This document shows, one piece after another, positions 23,501 through 36,081 of a stretch of 64,000 bases of DNA. Origin of the DNA: Pyropia haitanensis (taxonomy: Eukaryota; Rhodophyta; Bangiophyceae; Bangiales; Bangiaceae); contig SDUX01000006.1 in the NCBI GenBank assembly GCA_008729055.1, positions 186,001-250,000 on the forward strand, written 5' to 3'. Position 1 is the stretch's first letter; each line of letters begins with the position of its first letter. The position numbers and the translations under genes are program-made. The notes under the pieces are model-generated. The model searched no databases, had not been told where the DNA came from, and saw nothing but the letters and a program-made list of their open reading frames with translations.

Positions 23501-26500
23501 GCCATGTTTGCGGCCAAGGAAGAGGCGGCAGCGGCTGAGGCGACTGACTTGCGTTGCCGTCTTGACGAGGCGGCCGCAAGAGCGACCGAGCTGGAGAAGT
23601 CCAAGGCGGCTGCTGTTGAAGCACTAGAGGCTGAGCGGGATGCTCTCGCTGCCGCGGCTGGCGACCTGCGGAGTGGCCTCGACAAGGCAGCGGCGGATGC
23701 AACCGAGTTGAAGGAATCAACAGCGGCTGCTGTTGCCAAAGTGCAGGCCGACCGGGATGCACTGGCCGCCGAGGCGGCCGCGTTGCGTGATGCGGTCGAT
23801 CAGGCAACCGCCCAGGCGGCAGTGGCTGAGGAGGCCAAGGCGGCTGCAGCCATGAAGCTGGTGTCCCAGCAGGAAGCGGCAGCGGCAGAGGCGGGCGACC
23901 TGCGCAGGCGCCTGGACGAGGCGGCCGCCAAGGCGACTGAGCTGGCGACGTCGAATGCCGCTGCTGTTGCCAGTCTAGAGGCTGAGCGGAATGCGGTGGC
24001 TGCTGAAGTGGGCGACTTGCGCGACCGTCTCGATCAGGCGGCCTCCAAGGCGAGAGTCCTGGAGGAGTCAAAGGCGGCTGCTGTTGCGAGACTCGCAGAT
24101 TACCGGGATGCAGTTGCTGCCGAGGTGGGCGACTTGCGAGGCCAACTGGACGAGGCAGCCGCTGGTGCGACAGAGCTGGCTGAGGTCAACGCGCACACTG
24201 TCGCCAATCTGGAGGCGGAGCGGAATGCGTTGGATCGTGAGGCGGCCGCTTTGCGTCGCGTGGTAGACCAGGCAGATGCGGAGGCGCTTGTGGTGGAAGA
24301 GGCGAGGGCGGCTGCCGTTGCGAAACTTGCGTCTCAGGCGGAGGCGGCGGCAGCCGAGGCGGCCGACCTTCGTGGTCGCCTGGACGAGGCGGCGGCCAAG
24401 GCGGCAGCACTGGAGGAGGCCAGGGAAGCTGCGGACATTCAGATGGCGGCCCAGGAAGAGGCGGCAGCGGCCGAGGCGACTGACCTGCGTGGCCGCCTGG
24501 ACGCGGCGGTGGCCAAGGCAACGGCGCTGGAAGAGTCCAAGGCGGCTGCGGTTGCCAAGCTGGAGGCTGAGCGTGATGCGGTGGCTGCCGAGGCCGCCGC
24601 ACTGCGTAGCAATGTCGATTCAGAGGCTGCCCAGGTGTTAGAGCTGGAGAAGTCCAAGGTAGCTGCTGTTGCCAGACTCGAGGCTGATCGGGATTCGGTG
24701 GCAGCGGAAGCGGCCGACCTGCGTGGCCGTCTGGACGAGGCGGCGTCAGAAGCGGCAGCGTTGGAGGAGGCCAGGGCGGCTGCGGTCACTAGGCTAGAGG
24801 CACAGGAAGAGGCCGCTGCGGCCGAGGCCGCCGAACTGCGTCGACGCCTAGACGACGTGGCCGCCATGGCTACCGAGCTAGAGCAGGACAGGGCGGCGGC
24901 GGTCGCCCAACTAGCGGCTCGAGAAGCGGAGGCAGCGGCCGAGGCAACCAACCTGCGTGGTCGTCTTGAAGAGGCGGCCGCCAAGGTGACGAAGCTGGAA
25001 GAGTCAAACGCGGCTGTTGTTGCCTCATTGGATGCTCAGCGGGATGCCGCGGCGCGTGAGGCGGCCGGATTGCGTGACGACATTAGCGTGGCGGCCACCA
25101 AAGTGGCAAAGTTGGAGGAGTCCCATGCGGCTGCCGTTGCCAGACTCGAGGCGGACCGGGATGCGGCCGCAGCTGAGGCGGGTGAATTACGTGACCGCTT
25201 GGACGAGGCGGCCGCTGAGGCCACCCGGCTGGCAGAGGCCACGGCGGCTGCGGTTGCCGAGATAACGGCCAAGCACGACGTGGCAGCGTCCCAGGCGACC
25301 GACCTGCGTCTTCGTCTGGACGAGGCGGCGGCTGACGCGACAGCTCTTGAAGAGTCCAAGGCTGCTGCTGTTGCTGCACTGCAGGCTGAGCGGGATGCAG
25401 TGGCTGCGGAAGCGAGCGACCTGCGTGGCCGCCTCGACAAGGCGGCGGCTACTGCCACTGAACTGGAGGAGGCGCGGGCGACTGCTGCTGCCAAGCTGGA
25501 GGCTGAGCGGGATGCGATGGTTGGTGAGGCGGTCACCCTTCGTGAGAACCTCCGCCAGGCGGCAGCCAAGGCGGCAGAGCTGGAAGAGTCGAGGACGTTG
25601 GCTGCTGTTGCCCGAGAGGCAGTAGATGCAGACGCGACCAACCTGCGCTGCCGTCTGGACGAGGCGGCCGCAAGAGCGACCGAGCTCGAGGAGTCCAAGA
25701 CGTCTGCTGTTGCGCAGCTCGAGGCCGACCGCGATGCGGTTGCTGCCGAGGCACGCGACCTACGTGTACGCCTTGACGAGGCTGCCACCAGAGCGACCAA
25801 CCTAGCAGAGTCAAACACTGCTGCTGTTGCCAAGCTGGAAGCTGAGCGGGATACGGTGGCTCGTGAGGCGGCCGGTCTGCGTGACGACATGAGCAAGGCG
25901 GCCACCAAGGTGGCCGAGCAGGAGCAGTCTCATGCGGCTGCCGTTGCCCGACTCGAAGCGGACCGGGATGCGGCAGTGGCTGAGGCAGGCGACCTTCGTG
26001 GCCGCCTGGACGAGGCCGCCGGGCGGGCGAATGACCTGGTCGAGTCGCAGGCGGCTGTTGTCGCGAAGCTTCAGGCCGACTGTGATGCGGTTGCTGCTGA
26101 GGCGGGCGACTTGCGTAGCCGCCTCGACCAGGAGGCGGCTAAAAGGGCAGAGCTAGAGGAGTCAAGCGCAGCTGCTGTGGCCAGACTTGAAGCCGAGCGC
26201 GATGCGGTGTCTGCGGAGGCGAGCGACCTGCGTGACCGCCTGGACGATGTGGCTGCCAACGCGAGAGAGCTGGAGGACTCTCACGCGTCTGCTATGCAAC
26301 AGTTGGACGCCGACCGAGGAGCTATTGCCGGCGAGGCGGCCGATCTACGTGCTCGCCTCGGCCAAGTATCTGCCTTGGCGACGGAGCTAGCGGAGTCAAA
26401 GGCCAAGCTCGAGACTGAGCGGGACGGTGTATCTGCCGAGGCAGCCGACTTACGCGGCCGCCTGGGCGAGGTGGCTGCCAAGGCGGCAGAGCTAGAGAAG

Positions 26501-29500
26501 GCGAAAGCGGCTGTTGCTGCGCAGCTGGAGGCTGAGCGGGATGCGGTGGCTTCCGAGTCGGGCGTCCTACGTGGCCGCCTCGAACAGGCGGCGGCCAGGA
26601 CGACCGAGCTGGAGGAGTCGAAGGCGGCCGCTGTTGCACGACTAGAGGCTGACAGAGACGCGTTTGCGGCGGAAGCGGCCGCTCTTCGTGACGACCTCGA
26701 CGACGCGAGGGTCCATGAAGCTGAGTTGGAGAAGTCCAGGGTAGCGCAAGTGGCCAAACTAGAGGCCGAACGCGATACAGCTGCTAGCGAGGCGGCTGCT
26801 CTCCGTAACGATGTTGACGTGTCGGCGACAAAGGTGGCAGAGCTGGAGGGGTCAAAGGCGCTCGCGTTTGCGCAACTCGAGGCGGACCGCGACGCGGTGG
26901 CTGCGGAGGCGGCCAGCCTTCGTGGCCGTCTCGCCGTCGAGGCAAGCGAGAGGGACAAGGCGAGGGAGGCTGCTGTTGAAATGCTGGAAGCTGAGCGGGA
27001 CGCGGCTATGGCGGAGGCGGCTGCGCTGCGTGCTGGCCTTGACGACGCGGTGGCCAAGGCGACAGAGGTGGAGGGGGTCAACGTGGCTGCTGTCGCCCAA
27101 CTGGAGTCTCTGCAAGAGACAGCAGTGGCAGAGGCGGCCAGCCTCAGTTCCCGCCTTGACAAGGCGATTGCAAAGGCACACGACGTTGAGAAGGAAAGAG
27201 CGGCTGCGATTGCCAATCTAGAGGCTATGCGGGTCGCGGCTGCAGCTGAGGCGACAGAGCTGCGTGGCCGCCTCCAAGAGGCGGCCGCGAAGGCCATCGA
27301 GATGGAAGACGCACAGACTGCTGCGTTGGCCAAGGCAGAAGCAGCGGCTGCTGAGGCGGACGATCTGCGTCGCCGCCTGGAAGAGGCGGCGACGGCGGCG
27401 GCGACCAAGACGGCAGAGCTGGAGGAATCACAGGCGGCTGCTGTTGCCAAGCTGGAGGCCGACCGGGAGGCGCTGGCTGCCGATGCGACCAACCTCCGTA
27501 GCCGCCTGGACGCTGCGGCTACCACAGCAGCAGCGGTGCAGGGGTCGAAGGCTGCCGTGCTCGCCCAAGTGGATAAGGTTTCGGCCGATGTGTCTGGCCT
27601 GCGTGGTCGCCTGGACGAGACAGCGGCCAAGGTGACGGAGCTTGAAGGGTCGAAAGCGGATGCTGTTGCCAGACTCGAGGCCGAGCGGGACGCAGCAGCA
27701 GCTGAGGCGGGCGACCTACGTGGCCGCCTGGAAGAGGCAACCGCCAAGATGTCTGAACTGAGTGAAGCAAGGGCGGCTGCGGTCTCCGAGCTCGCGACTG
27801 AGAAAGAAGCGGCAGCGGCGGAAGCGAACGACCTGCGTGACCGCCTAGACGCTGCGGCTACCACGGCGGCGTCGGTGCAGGAGTCGAAGGCTGTGGTGCT
27901 CGCCCAAGTGGATAAGGTTTCGGCCGATGTGTCTGGCCTGCGTGGTCGCCTGGACGAGGCGGCCGCCAAGGTGACTGCGCTTGAACGGTCTAAGGCGGAT
28001 GCTGTTGCCAGACTCGAGGCCGAGCGGGACGCAGCAGCAGCTGAGGCGGGCGACCTACGTAGCCGCCTGGAAGAGGCAACCGCCAAGATGTCTGAACTGA
28101 GTGAAGCAAGGGCGGCTGCGGTCTCCGAGCTCGCGACTGAGAAAGAAGCGGCAGCGGCGGAAGCGAACGACCTGCGTGACCGCCTAGACGCTGCGGCTAC
28201 CACGGCGGCGTCGGTGCAGGAGTCGAAGGCTGTGGTGCTCGCCCAAGTGGATAAGGTTTCGGCCGATGTGTCTGGCCTGCGTGGTCGCCTGGACGAGACA
28301 GCGGCCAAGGTGACGGAGCTTGAAGGGTCGAAAGCGGATGCTGTTGCCAGACTCGAGGCCGAGCGGGACGCAGCAGCAGCTGAGGCGGGCGACCTACGTA
28401 GCCGCCTGGAAGAGGCAACCGCCAAGATGTCTGAACTGAGTGAAGCAAGGGCGGCTGCGGTCTCCGAGCTCGCGACTGAGAAAGAAGCGGCAGCGGCGGA
28501 AGCGAACGACCTGCGTGACCGCCTAGACGCTGCGGCTACCACGGCGGCGTCGGTGCAGGAGTCGAAGGCTGTGGTGCTCGCCCAAGTGGATAAGGTTTCG
28601 GCCGATGTGTCTGGCCTGCGTGGTCGCCTGGACGAGGCGGCCGCCAAGGTGACTGCGCTTGAACGGTCTAAGGCGGATGCTGTTGCCAGACTCGAGGCCG
28701 AGCGGGACGCAGCAGCGGCTGAGGCGGGCGAACTTCGTGGCCGCCTGGGCGAGGCAACCGCCAGAGCGGCACAGCTGGAGAAGTCCAACGTAGCTGCGAT
28801 GGCAAAGGTTGAGGGCATGCGCGAGGCGGCGGCGGCTGAAGTGGCCACGTGGCGCGCCCGCCTCCGTGACGCAGCTGACAAGGCATCTGAAGCGGAGAAT
28901 TCCCGAGCGGTTGCGGTTGCCGAGCAGAACGCCGCAGCGGCGGAGGTGACCGACCTGCGCCGCCGCCTGGCAGAGGCCGAGACAGAGGTGGCCGCCAGCG
29001 TGTCGAAGATGGACGCGTCCACGGCGGTTGTCGTTGGGAAACTGGAGGCAGCAACGGCCGAGGCAGCTGACTTGCGCAGCCGTGTTGACGAGGCAGTCGC
29101 CCAGGCATCCGAGGCAGATGCGTCCAAGGAAGCCGCTCACAGCCGGGCAGAGTCGTCGTTGGCCGAGGCTTCTACCCTCCGTGACCGCCTGCGCGAGGCG
29201 GAGGTCAAGTTGTCGGCGGCGGCCGCGTCTCTAACCGACGCGGCGGCTGCGCGAGAGGCGGCCATTGTCGACCGGGACGTTGTGGTCGCCGAGGTGGCTG
29301 ACCTGCGCAACCGCCTGGACGCTGCGGGCGTGGACGTGGCGGCCGCAACGGCCGGGCACTCTGCCGCGGTGGCCAAACGCAAGGCGGCAGCGGCAGACGC
29401 GGTCGACCTTCACAGTCGCCTGGACGTGTCGCTTGCCGACGGCGAGGCGGCGGCAGCAGATGCCACGCTCCTCCGGTCGCGCCTGGCGTCGGCGACCGAC

Positions 29501-31332
29501 GAGGTGGCGCAGCTGGTCGCGTCCAAGGCGGCCGCGGAAGCGGAGCAAGAGGCGGCGGCGTCTGAGGTGGCCGACCTTCGCCGCCGCCTCAACACGACCG
29601 CCGCCGAGGCGGTGGCCGCGAGCGAGAGCGCGACAGTGGCCGCGGCGGAGCGGGACGCGGCGTTGGCAGAGGTGGCTGAGCTCCGCCGCCGCCTGGACGC
29701 CCTCACCGCCGAGAGGGACAGGGTGGCCGCGGAACAGACCGCGGCCGTCGCCGCACGCGCGTCGGAGCGGTCGGATGCGCGCCAGGCGGCCGCCGAAGCG
29801 GCCGACCTGCGCCGCCGGCTCGACGAGGCGGCCGCCGCCGCGGCGTCTGACCTGGAGGCTGCGCGTGCCACCGCGGCTGCGGAGCGGGAGGCGGCCGCAT
29901 CCGAGGTGGCGTCCGTGCGGCACCGCCTCGACGCGGCAGAGGCCGAGGCGCGCAACGCGGCGGCGGCGGCGGCGGCAGCGGCGGGCACCCGCGACGCGGC
30001 CGCCGCGGACGCGGCCGCCCTGCACGACCGCGCGGTGGCGGCGGCCGCCGCCGCTGCAGCGTCGGACGCGGCGCGCGCCACGGCGGTGGCCGACAGCCGC
30101 GCCGCCGGCGCGGAGCGGGACGCGGCCACCGCCGACGCGGCGGACCTCCTCCGCCGGCTCGGCGAGGAGCGCGCCGCGCGGGCGGCGGCGGACGTGGCCG
30201 CCGCGGCCGCGGTGGCGCGCGCCGACGAGGCGGCCGCCGCGCGGGCGGCGGCCGACGCGGCCGCCGAGGGCCTCCGCCACCGGCTGGGCATTGAGGCGTC
30301 GGCGCGGGCGGCGGCCAACGCGGCGGCCGCCGGCTTTCGGGAGCGCCTCGAACGGACCGACTCCACTGAGGGGGTGGCGGCTGCGGCGGCGGCCCCGGCG
30401 GCCGCGGCCGCCAAGGGGGGGGACGGCCCCGGCGGTGGCGGCAGGCGGTTGTCGGGCTACCCCGGTCGCACGCGCTCGTCCCGGCGGCTGCCCACGGCCG
30501 TGCCGGTCGACATGTCTGCCGACGCGGACGTCGACGTCGACGCCGACGCCGACGCAGCGGCGGCGCGGCTCGACGTGGCGACCACCGCCGCGGCCGCCGC
30601 GGACGCGGTCGCCGCCGTTGCCGCCCGCGCCGCGGCAGCCGGTGGCGGCTCGGTGGTCGGCAGCAGCGGCGACGGTGACGATGACGTCAACGGCGGCGAC
30701 GGCGGCGTCGGCAGCGGCGGTGACGGCGCCGACGAGGCGCCGTCGTCGCGGTCGCTCGCGCTCTCTGCCGTCGGCCGGACGCCCTCGGTCGGCACGGCCC
30801 CCCCGCCGGCCGACCCGTGGGCGCGCGTCGCCGCGCTCGGCGCGCGCCTCCGCGCGGCGGCGGCGGCGGCCGACGCGGCGGCCGCCGCGTCGGCCGCGGC
30901 GGTTGCCGACGCGGGCCGCCGCGCGGACGCGGCCGAGGCGGCCGCCGCCGCGGCGGTCGCCGAGGCCACCGCCGCCGTCGCCGCGTCCACCGCGGCGGGG
31001 CGGCGGGAGGCGGGCGCCCGAGGCGCCGACGCCCGCGCCGCCGCCGACGCCGCACCGCCGCCGCGGCGGCGGCCGGCCGGGACGTCGCCGCGCGACGCGG
31101 CGGCGGCGCGCCTCTGGGCGCGCGTCGTTGGCCTCGGCGGCCGCCTCCGCGCGGCGGTTGCCGACGCGCAGGCCGCGACCGTGTCGGCCGTTGCCGCCGC
31201 GGCGGCGGCCGAGGAGCGCGCCGCGGCGGCGGCGGCGACCGCGACCGCCGCGGTCGCGGCGGTCGCGGCCGAGGCGGCGGGCGCGCACGCGGCGGGCGCG
31301 GCGGAGCGGGGGGGGGGCGGGGCGCCGCCGCC

Positions 31333-31363
<31 letters not shown>

Positions 31364-32058
31364 CGGGCGCCACCCGGCCGGCCCGGGGGGGGGTGGGTGC
31401 GTCGGGCACGCCGTCGCGTGCGGTCGAGGCGGGGGTGCTGCCGGTGGGGCTCGCCGCGTCTGGCAGCGCCAGCTCGTCGGCCAAGTCGGTCGCCGCGCCG
31501 CCGCCGTCGGCGCTGCCGCTGCCAGCCAGCCCGCCCGCCGCCGGCGGGGCGGGCGCACCGGCGGCAGACGGTGGCGTGCTGCGGTCGACGGCGCTGCCAT
31601 TGTCGCCCGCGCCGCCGTCGCCGCCTCCCCCGCCGTCGCCGCAGCGGGCGGGGCGGGTCGACTCGCTCGCATCGTCGGCGGCGGGCGCCACGTTTTCGCC
31701 GTGGGGGTCCACCGGCACGCTCGGCACCGAGGACCTGCGCTGGGCCATGCCGGCCAGCTCGGCGGCGGGGAGTGGCCACCGGGGGGGCGCCCCGGGGGGG
31801 GAGCCAGCCTCGATGCCGGCGCTGCCGACATCCCCGTCGCGGGGGGGGGGGGCAAAGCCGCCGGCGGGAACGGTACGTGGGGGGGGTGCCACGGGGGGGG
31901 GGGTGCCGCCGCGTGGTGGTGGAGGGGGGGGGGGGGGTGGGGGGGGGCAGGCGCGTGAGGGTGGAGGGGGGGGGGAGGGGGGGGGGGGGGGTAGCCGCGA
32001 CGGCAGGGCGCGCAGGTGCCGTCGGCGGCTGCGAGGGATGTGCTGCACAGCCGACTGA
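17564..32058 (+). CDS. Giant Ala-rich coiled-coil repeat protein, about 4,830 residues
   Basis: One intronless frame from ATG 17564 (context GCCATGG) runs to about 31308. One added base in G10 (31308-31317) continues it to TGA 32056. After a Pro/Ser head (MAPPPSPLPFWGSGGGGS), nearly everything is heptad-compatible sequence of the type AAAVAKLEAERDAVAAEA-ADLRGRLDEAAAKATELEESK. Such Ala-core, Glu/Arg/Lys-flanked sequence predicts a very long rod. The first 2.5 kb and the 27.5-28.8 kb part are near-identical repeats; the middle is diverged. From about 30360 the rod ends in Gly/Asp-rich spacers, Ala-rich helices (WARVAALGARLRAA and WARVVGLGGRLRAA form a repeated pair), then a Ser/Pro/Gly tail with FSPWGSTGTLGTEDLRW. 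No motor, transmembrane or catalytic domain was seen. A cytoskeletal or scaffold role is inference only. Large antisense frames over it are shadows. Confidence 0.8.
18180..20130 (+). repeat. Mosaic tandem array of 216-bp and 117-bp coding units
   Basis: Two unit types alternate within the coiled-coil gene. A 216-bp (72-residue) unit starts at TEQLADARSETAAVRD, for example at 18302 and 18518. A 117-bp (39-residue) unit contains LRARAEDATAARE, for example at 18821, 18938 and 19055. They share the segment ADAAALRDRLDAAERAA. All units are multiples of three and near-identical in DNA, so amplification is recent and frame-preserving. Confidence 0.9.
27480..28780 (+). repeat. 339-bp tandem repeat with a 678-bp higher-order period
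   Basis: The marker CGCCCAAGTGGATAAGG occurs at about 27562, 27901, 28240 and 28579, exactly 339 bases (113 residues) apart. Copies 1 and 3 carry DETAAKVTELEGSKADAV; copies 2 and 4 carry DEAAAKVTALERSKADAV. The variants therefore alternate, showing that a two-unit block was itself duplicated. Confidence 0.93.
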
Positions 32059-32283
32059 CGCGGCGGCGCTGTGCCCCACCGCTGTGCTCGCTGCACGCGG
32101 GTGCCCGTGCGTTGTGGTCGGCCGGCTCTTGTCCCCTTTCGCCCCCCCCCCCTTCCCCCCCCGCTCCGTGCAATGACGTTTTCGGCGTGAGCGTCGCCAC
32201 AGACGAATGGCGGCGGCGGCAGCTTTTCCCGGCGCTGGTGGCAGGCGTGCTGGTCGGGCCCGCCGGGCGACACTGACGACGGT

Positions 32284-32328
<45 letters not shown>

Positions 32329-34070
32329 GGCGGTGGCGGTGGCGGTGGCGGTGGCGGTGGCGGTGGGGGAGGGGGAGGGGGAGGGGGGGGGGGGGGGGGA
32401 TGGCCGCCCGCACCAGCAGCGGCGGCAGCGTCACGGGCACGAGCAGCGGCGGGAGTGTCGCGGCGGCGAGGCGGTCGGGGTCCTAGGCGCGGGCAGCGGC
32501 AGCGGGGGCGGTCCCGTGGTGGCGGCCGCGACGGCGATGCACGGCGGCGGGGGGCTGCGCCGCCCGTCGGGGCTGTGGCCCCGCTGCCGGTCTTTGCCGC
32601 GGCCGCCGGTGGCACGGGTACTTGCACCGGGGGGAGGGGGAGGGGGGGTAGGGGGGGGGGGGGCGCGCCGACGCGGCACGGGCGGCCGCGGCTGCCGCGC
32701 CACGTCTGGCGACCGCACGGCGGCGGCGGGTGGTAGCGCCCGCGGCGGCCGCCCATCCACCGGTGCGGCGTTGTGCGGGAGGGGGGGGGAGGGCGGGTGG
32801 GGGACGCTCGCGCGCTCCCGGTCGCGGCCGTGGCCGATGATGGCAACGGCGACGGCAGGGGCGGCGGCGTCGGCGGCGGTCACCGCCGCGGGCGCCGCTC
32901 CCGCCGCTGACGCTGCGCCCGGCGTCGCGGCGGCGGCCGCGGCGGCGGCGATGGCGGCGGCAGCGGCGGCGGCGGCGGCCGCGGCTACCGCCGCCGCCGC
33001 CCGCCGCCGCCCCCGCCGTCGCCGCCGCGTCCCGCGCAGCGGCGCGTGGCGGGCGCCGGCGCCCCCCTCATCGGCGAGGCGCGGCGGCGCCCTCCTCCCT
33101 GGGTCCCCCCCCCCCCCCCCCCGTCCTCTGGCTGGGCCCGACCACGCGCCGCCGCGAGTCGTCGCGCGCGCTCCCGCCGCGCGCCGCGGCCGCACGGGCG
33201 GGGCGGCGGCGACTTGGCGGTGAGGGGGGGGGGGGCGCCGCCGCCCGCGCGGCGCCGCGCGGGTGGCGCGTGTGGATGGGGTTGGGGGGGGGGGGGGGTG
33301 GCGGCCGGCGGCGGCGCGGGCGGCGCGGCTGGCGGTGCGCGCCGCCGGGCTGGCGGGGGGCGTGGACGGCCGCGTCGCCCGCCCAGGGCACGCCGCGGGC
33401 ATGGAGGAGCTCCGCATCCGCGAGACCCCCGTCGGCACGAGCACGCACGCCCCGCGTTATGGCCGGCAGCGGCGCCGCCCCCTGCCTCCCCGCCGCCGCC
33501 GGTTGGCCGACCGGCGCGTGCGCCGCGGTGGCCGCCGCGACCACCGCGCGGCGCCCTTGTGGCGTACAGCCGGTCACCGACGCCGCCACCGGCGGCGCAC
33601 CGGCCGACGCGGCCGCCCGCCCGTACCGTACCGCACCGTACCAAGGGCCCGCGCAACGCCGGTGGGCGGCGCGCGCGGCGGCCCACGGCCTGCCGCAGCG
33701 GCCGCCCCGCGCAGCGCGACGACGCCCAGACGGTGGAGTGGCGGCAGCCGCTATCGCCAGGAAGGGACACAGGCTGTGTGGGCGTGTCACACCTTGAGGG
33801 GAGAGGGGGGGGGGGGGGGGGGGGGGGAAAGAGGGGCGGCAGAGGAAAGACGGATGGTGTACAGACGTGGGAAGAGCGATACGACCTCGGCACGTGTCCG
33901 CCGCGACGGCACAGGCTTGTCCCTGATGGGCTGCGGGGACGTGACGCCCATGACGCCCGGCCGGCGAGGGGTGCTGCCGGTGCGTCGAGGGGGGGGACAC
34001 GACCATGAGGAGCACGACTGTTCAACGGCCGTGGCGGGAGCGCGCCGGAAGACGACAGAAGCACTGCGGC
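32059..34070. other. Intergenic, microsatellite-rich
   Basis: The stretch includes a (GGTGGC)n array (about 32319-32366), a GGGGGA-type tract (about 32366-32400), several G runs and GCG triplets (32930-33000), and a short CCGTA repeat (about 33630-33650). A plus-strand stretch near 33380-33460 (GHAAGMEELRIRETPVGTST) reads like protein, but I could not extend it into a gene. No feature is certain. Confidence 0.4.
32319..32366 (+). repeat. (GGTGGC)n hexanucleotide array, about 8 units
   Basis: Perfect GGTGGC units follow a GGC triplet array and grade into GGGGGA repeats. It is non-coding as far as can be seen. Confidence 0.9.
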
Positions 34071-34079
34071 GGGGAACGA

Positions 34080-34370
34080 TGGGAATGCAACCAGTGAGCG
34101 CACTGTACAAAACACTTGGTTCTACATCCCGTGCAGTTGCGTTCATGCCGCAAAGACATGTTTATTGCAACTCTACGACAGTACGTCTTCGCGCTGCGAG
34201 GGAATAGGGATTGCAATTTCAAAGGAGGTTTAGTCCAGCCCAAGACGGATTGGATCCGCACATACACGCACATGGGCTTCAACTTCCATGAAAGTTTTCC
34301 TCCGCATAACAAGCTTAACAAGCGTACAGCTCAACCACAGGTGCTCGTTTATGATTTCTCTGCGGTTAGA
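34080..34370. other. Low-G+C island beside repeat copy B
   Basis: About 290 bases of near-balanced composition stand out from the surrounding DNA. Short frames exist on both strands: plus from 34116 with LVQPKTDWIRTYTHMGFN, minus from 34321 with VYVRIQSVLGWTKPP. Neither matches a family I know. The island ends about 90 bases before the boundary of repeat copy B (34461), so it may be another element or a remnant of one. Confidence 0.5.
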
Positions 34371-34460
34371 CACTGCGGGGGGGGTGGAGGGGGGGGCTGG
34401 GAAGTGAGGTGGGAGCCGCCGTGCTCTTCGCAGGCTGCCGCACATGGAGCTGTGCGAGCA

Positions 34461-36081
34461 GTCCACCACGCCGCCGCGAGGGTCCACCCTCCCGCCGTGC
34501 ATCCCACCGGTGGGGTCGCCCCGATTCCCCGCCCCCCCCCCACCCCCCCCACCCCCTCTCGCATGCAACTTCACCACCGCCCTGCCGTCTCCTTTTCTCA
34601 ATGCTCGTCCGCCCCATGGCGACGGCCACCGGCATCGGCGTCGACCGCCAAACCGCGGCCACACCGCAGGAGGGCCGCGGCGGTGGCGGACGTGGGCGGG
34701 GGGGGGGTGCGAGGCAGGAGACGCGGAGAGATCAAGGGCGAGAAAAGGGGGGCGTGCCCGCCGCCGTGGGCGACCGCGGCAGCAGGGACGCCCGCCGCCT
34801 GTGGCGCGCCGCCCGTGACCCCCGCCCCGCGGCGCCGGCAGAGGGCACGGTGCCGCACCGGCGGGCGGGCACCGACGTCGGCGGCCGCGACCGCGCCGAC
34901 TGCGGCGACATGGGGAGGCTGCCCGTCATTAACGGACGGGGCCGGGCCCGTCCGCCCTCAGGCCCCCCCTTCCCCCCAGCCCACCTCGTCCCGTTTTGAC
35001 CTGCGGGACAAGTCGCCCTGACAGCGGTGGAGCCGCCCGAAGCGCCGCCGCCGTGGCTCGTCCCCACCCGACACCCCCCTCATACGCAAACGTCAGTCGT
35101 GTTGCCAGCGGTGGCTCGTTGCCCGTCCCGTCTGCCTCTTTAGCCAACAGTGACAGCTGCACCCACCCGATGCGGCCACGGCGGTCCATCTGGGCCAGGT
35201 CAGCATCTGCCACCAGCATCGCCGCTTTCCCCCCACCCGCAGGCGCGCGCGATCCGCCGCGTCGGGGAGACTGGAACGGGTTGGCTGGCGGCCGTCGGCG
35301 GCCACTGCCTTTAGGCCCTCCAACCGGCGCGGTAGCATGCACATGGGGACGGCGCGAGAGTTGCGGGCGTGAGGGGCGACTGGGCCTCGGTGCAGCGCTC
35401 CCGCCCCACCCGCGGTCCGCCGTCTCTGGACGGCGCCCCGCGTCGGTTTCCGACCGGCCCGGCCCGGCCCTCCTCCACCCGGGGCGCGTTTTCATGTAGA
35501 CAGGCGCTGCGACAGAGCACGCACGCGTGCCGCTCCGCGCCCAGGTTGTTGTTGTCTTGCGCGCGGGCCAGCTGGCCACGGCGGGCGTCGCGGAGTCGTC
35601 GTCCTCAGCGATCGACCATGGCAGAGGGGGCGCCACTGGCGAGCCTCCTCGGCGGGGTTTCCGTGTTGGTGGCGCCGCCCAGCCGGGCTGGGGAAGGGGG
35701 GGGGAAGAGGCGGGCAGAGTCGGATTTTGGGGGAGGTGCGGCGGCCCGCCTCCTACCCATCCAGCTGCCGTTTGCGCCGCGCGGGTGCGCCGTGCGGGAT
35801 GGCGCGGCACGGCTGCGTGCGAAGAACAAAGAAATACAGCGGAAAATAAACGGTCTTTCGGACTACGTCCCCCGTGGTTCCGCCTGCGTGATGCCGCATA
35901 CCGGGCTGTTTTCTCTCTGGGTGGGCAGGGACGCCAGCCGACGCGACGGCCGCACACCGGGAAGGCGGCCACGGCGGCAGTCTCGTGCGCCTCGAGCCGC
36001 CCGTGGTGCGCCGAGGCCATGACGTGCCAGAAACCGGCGCCCAACTCTCGTGCTCCTTTCGGTCGCGCACACCCCAAGAGG
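34461..36081 (-). repeat. Dispersed repeat, copy B (inverted relative to 1-2094)
   Basis: The reverse complement aligns with 1-2094 from end to end apart from the 475-bp segment missing here. The right boundary may lie beyond 36081, because copy A is truncated at the window start. The copy preserves the conserved frame described for copy A (minus strand, stop at 34929). Confidence 0.85.
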
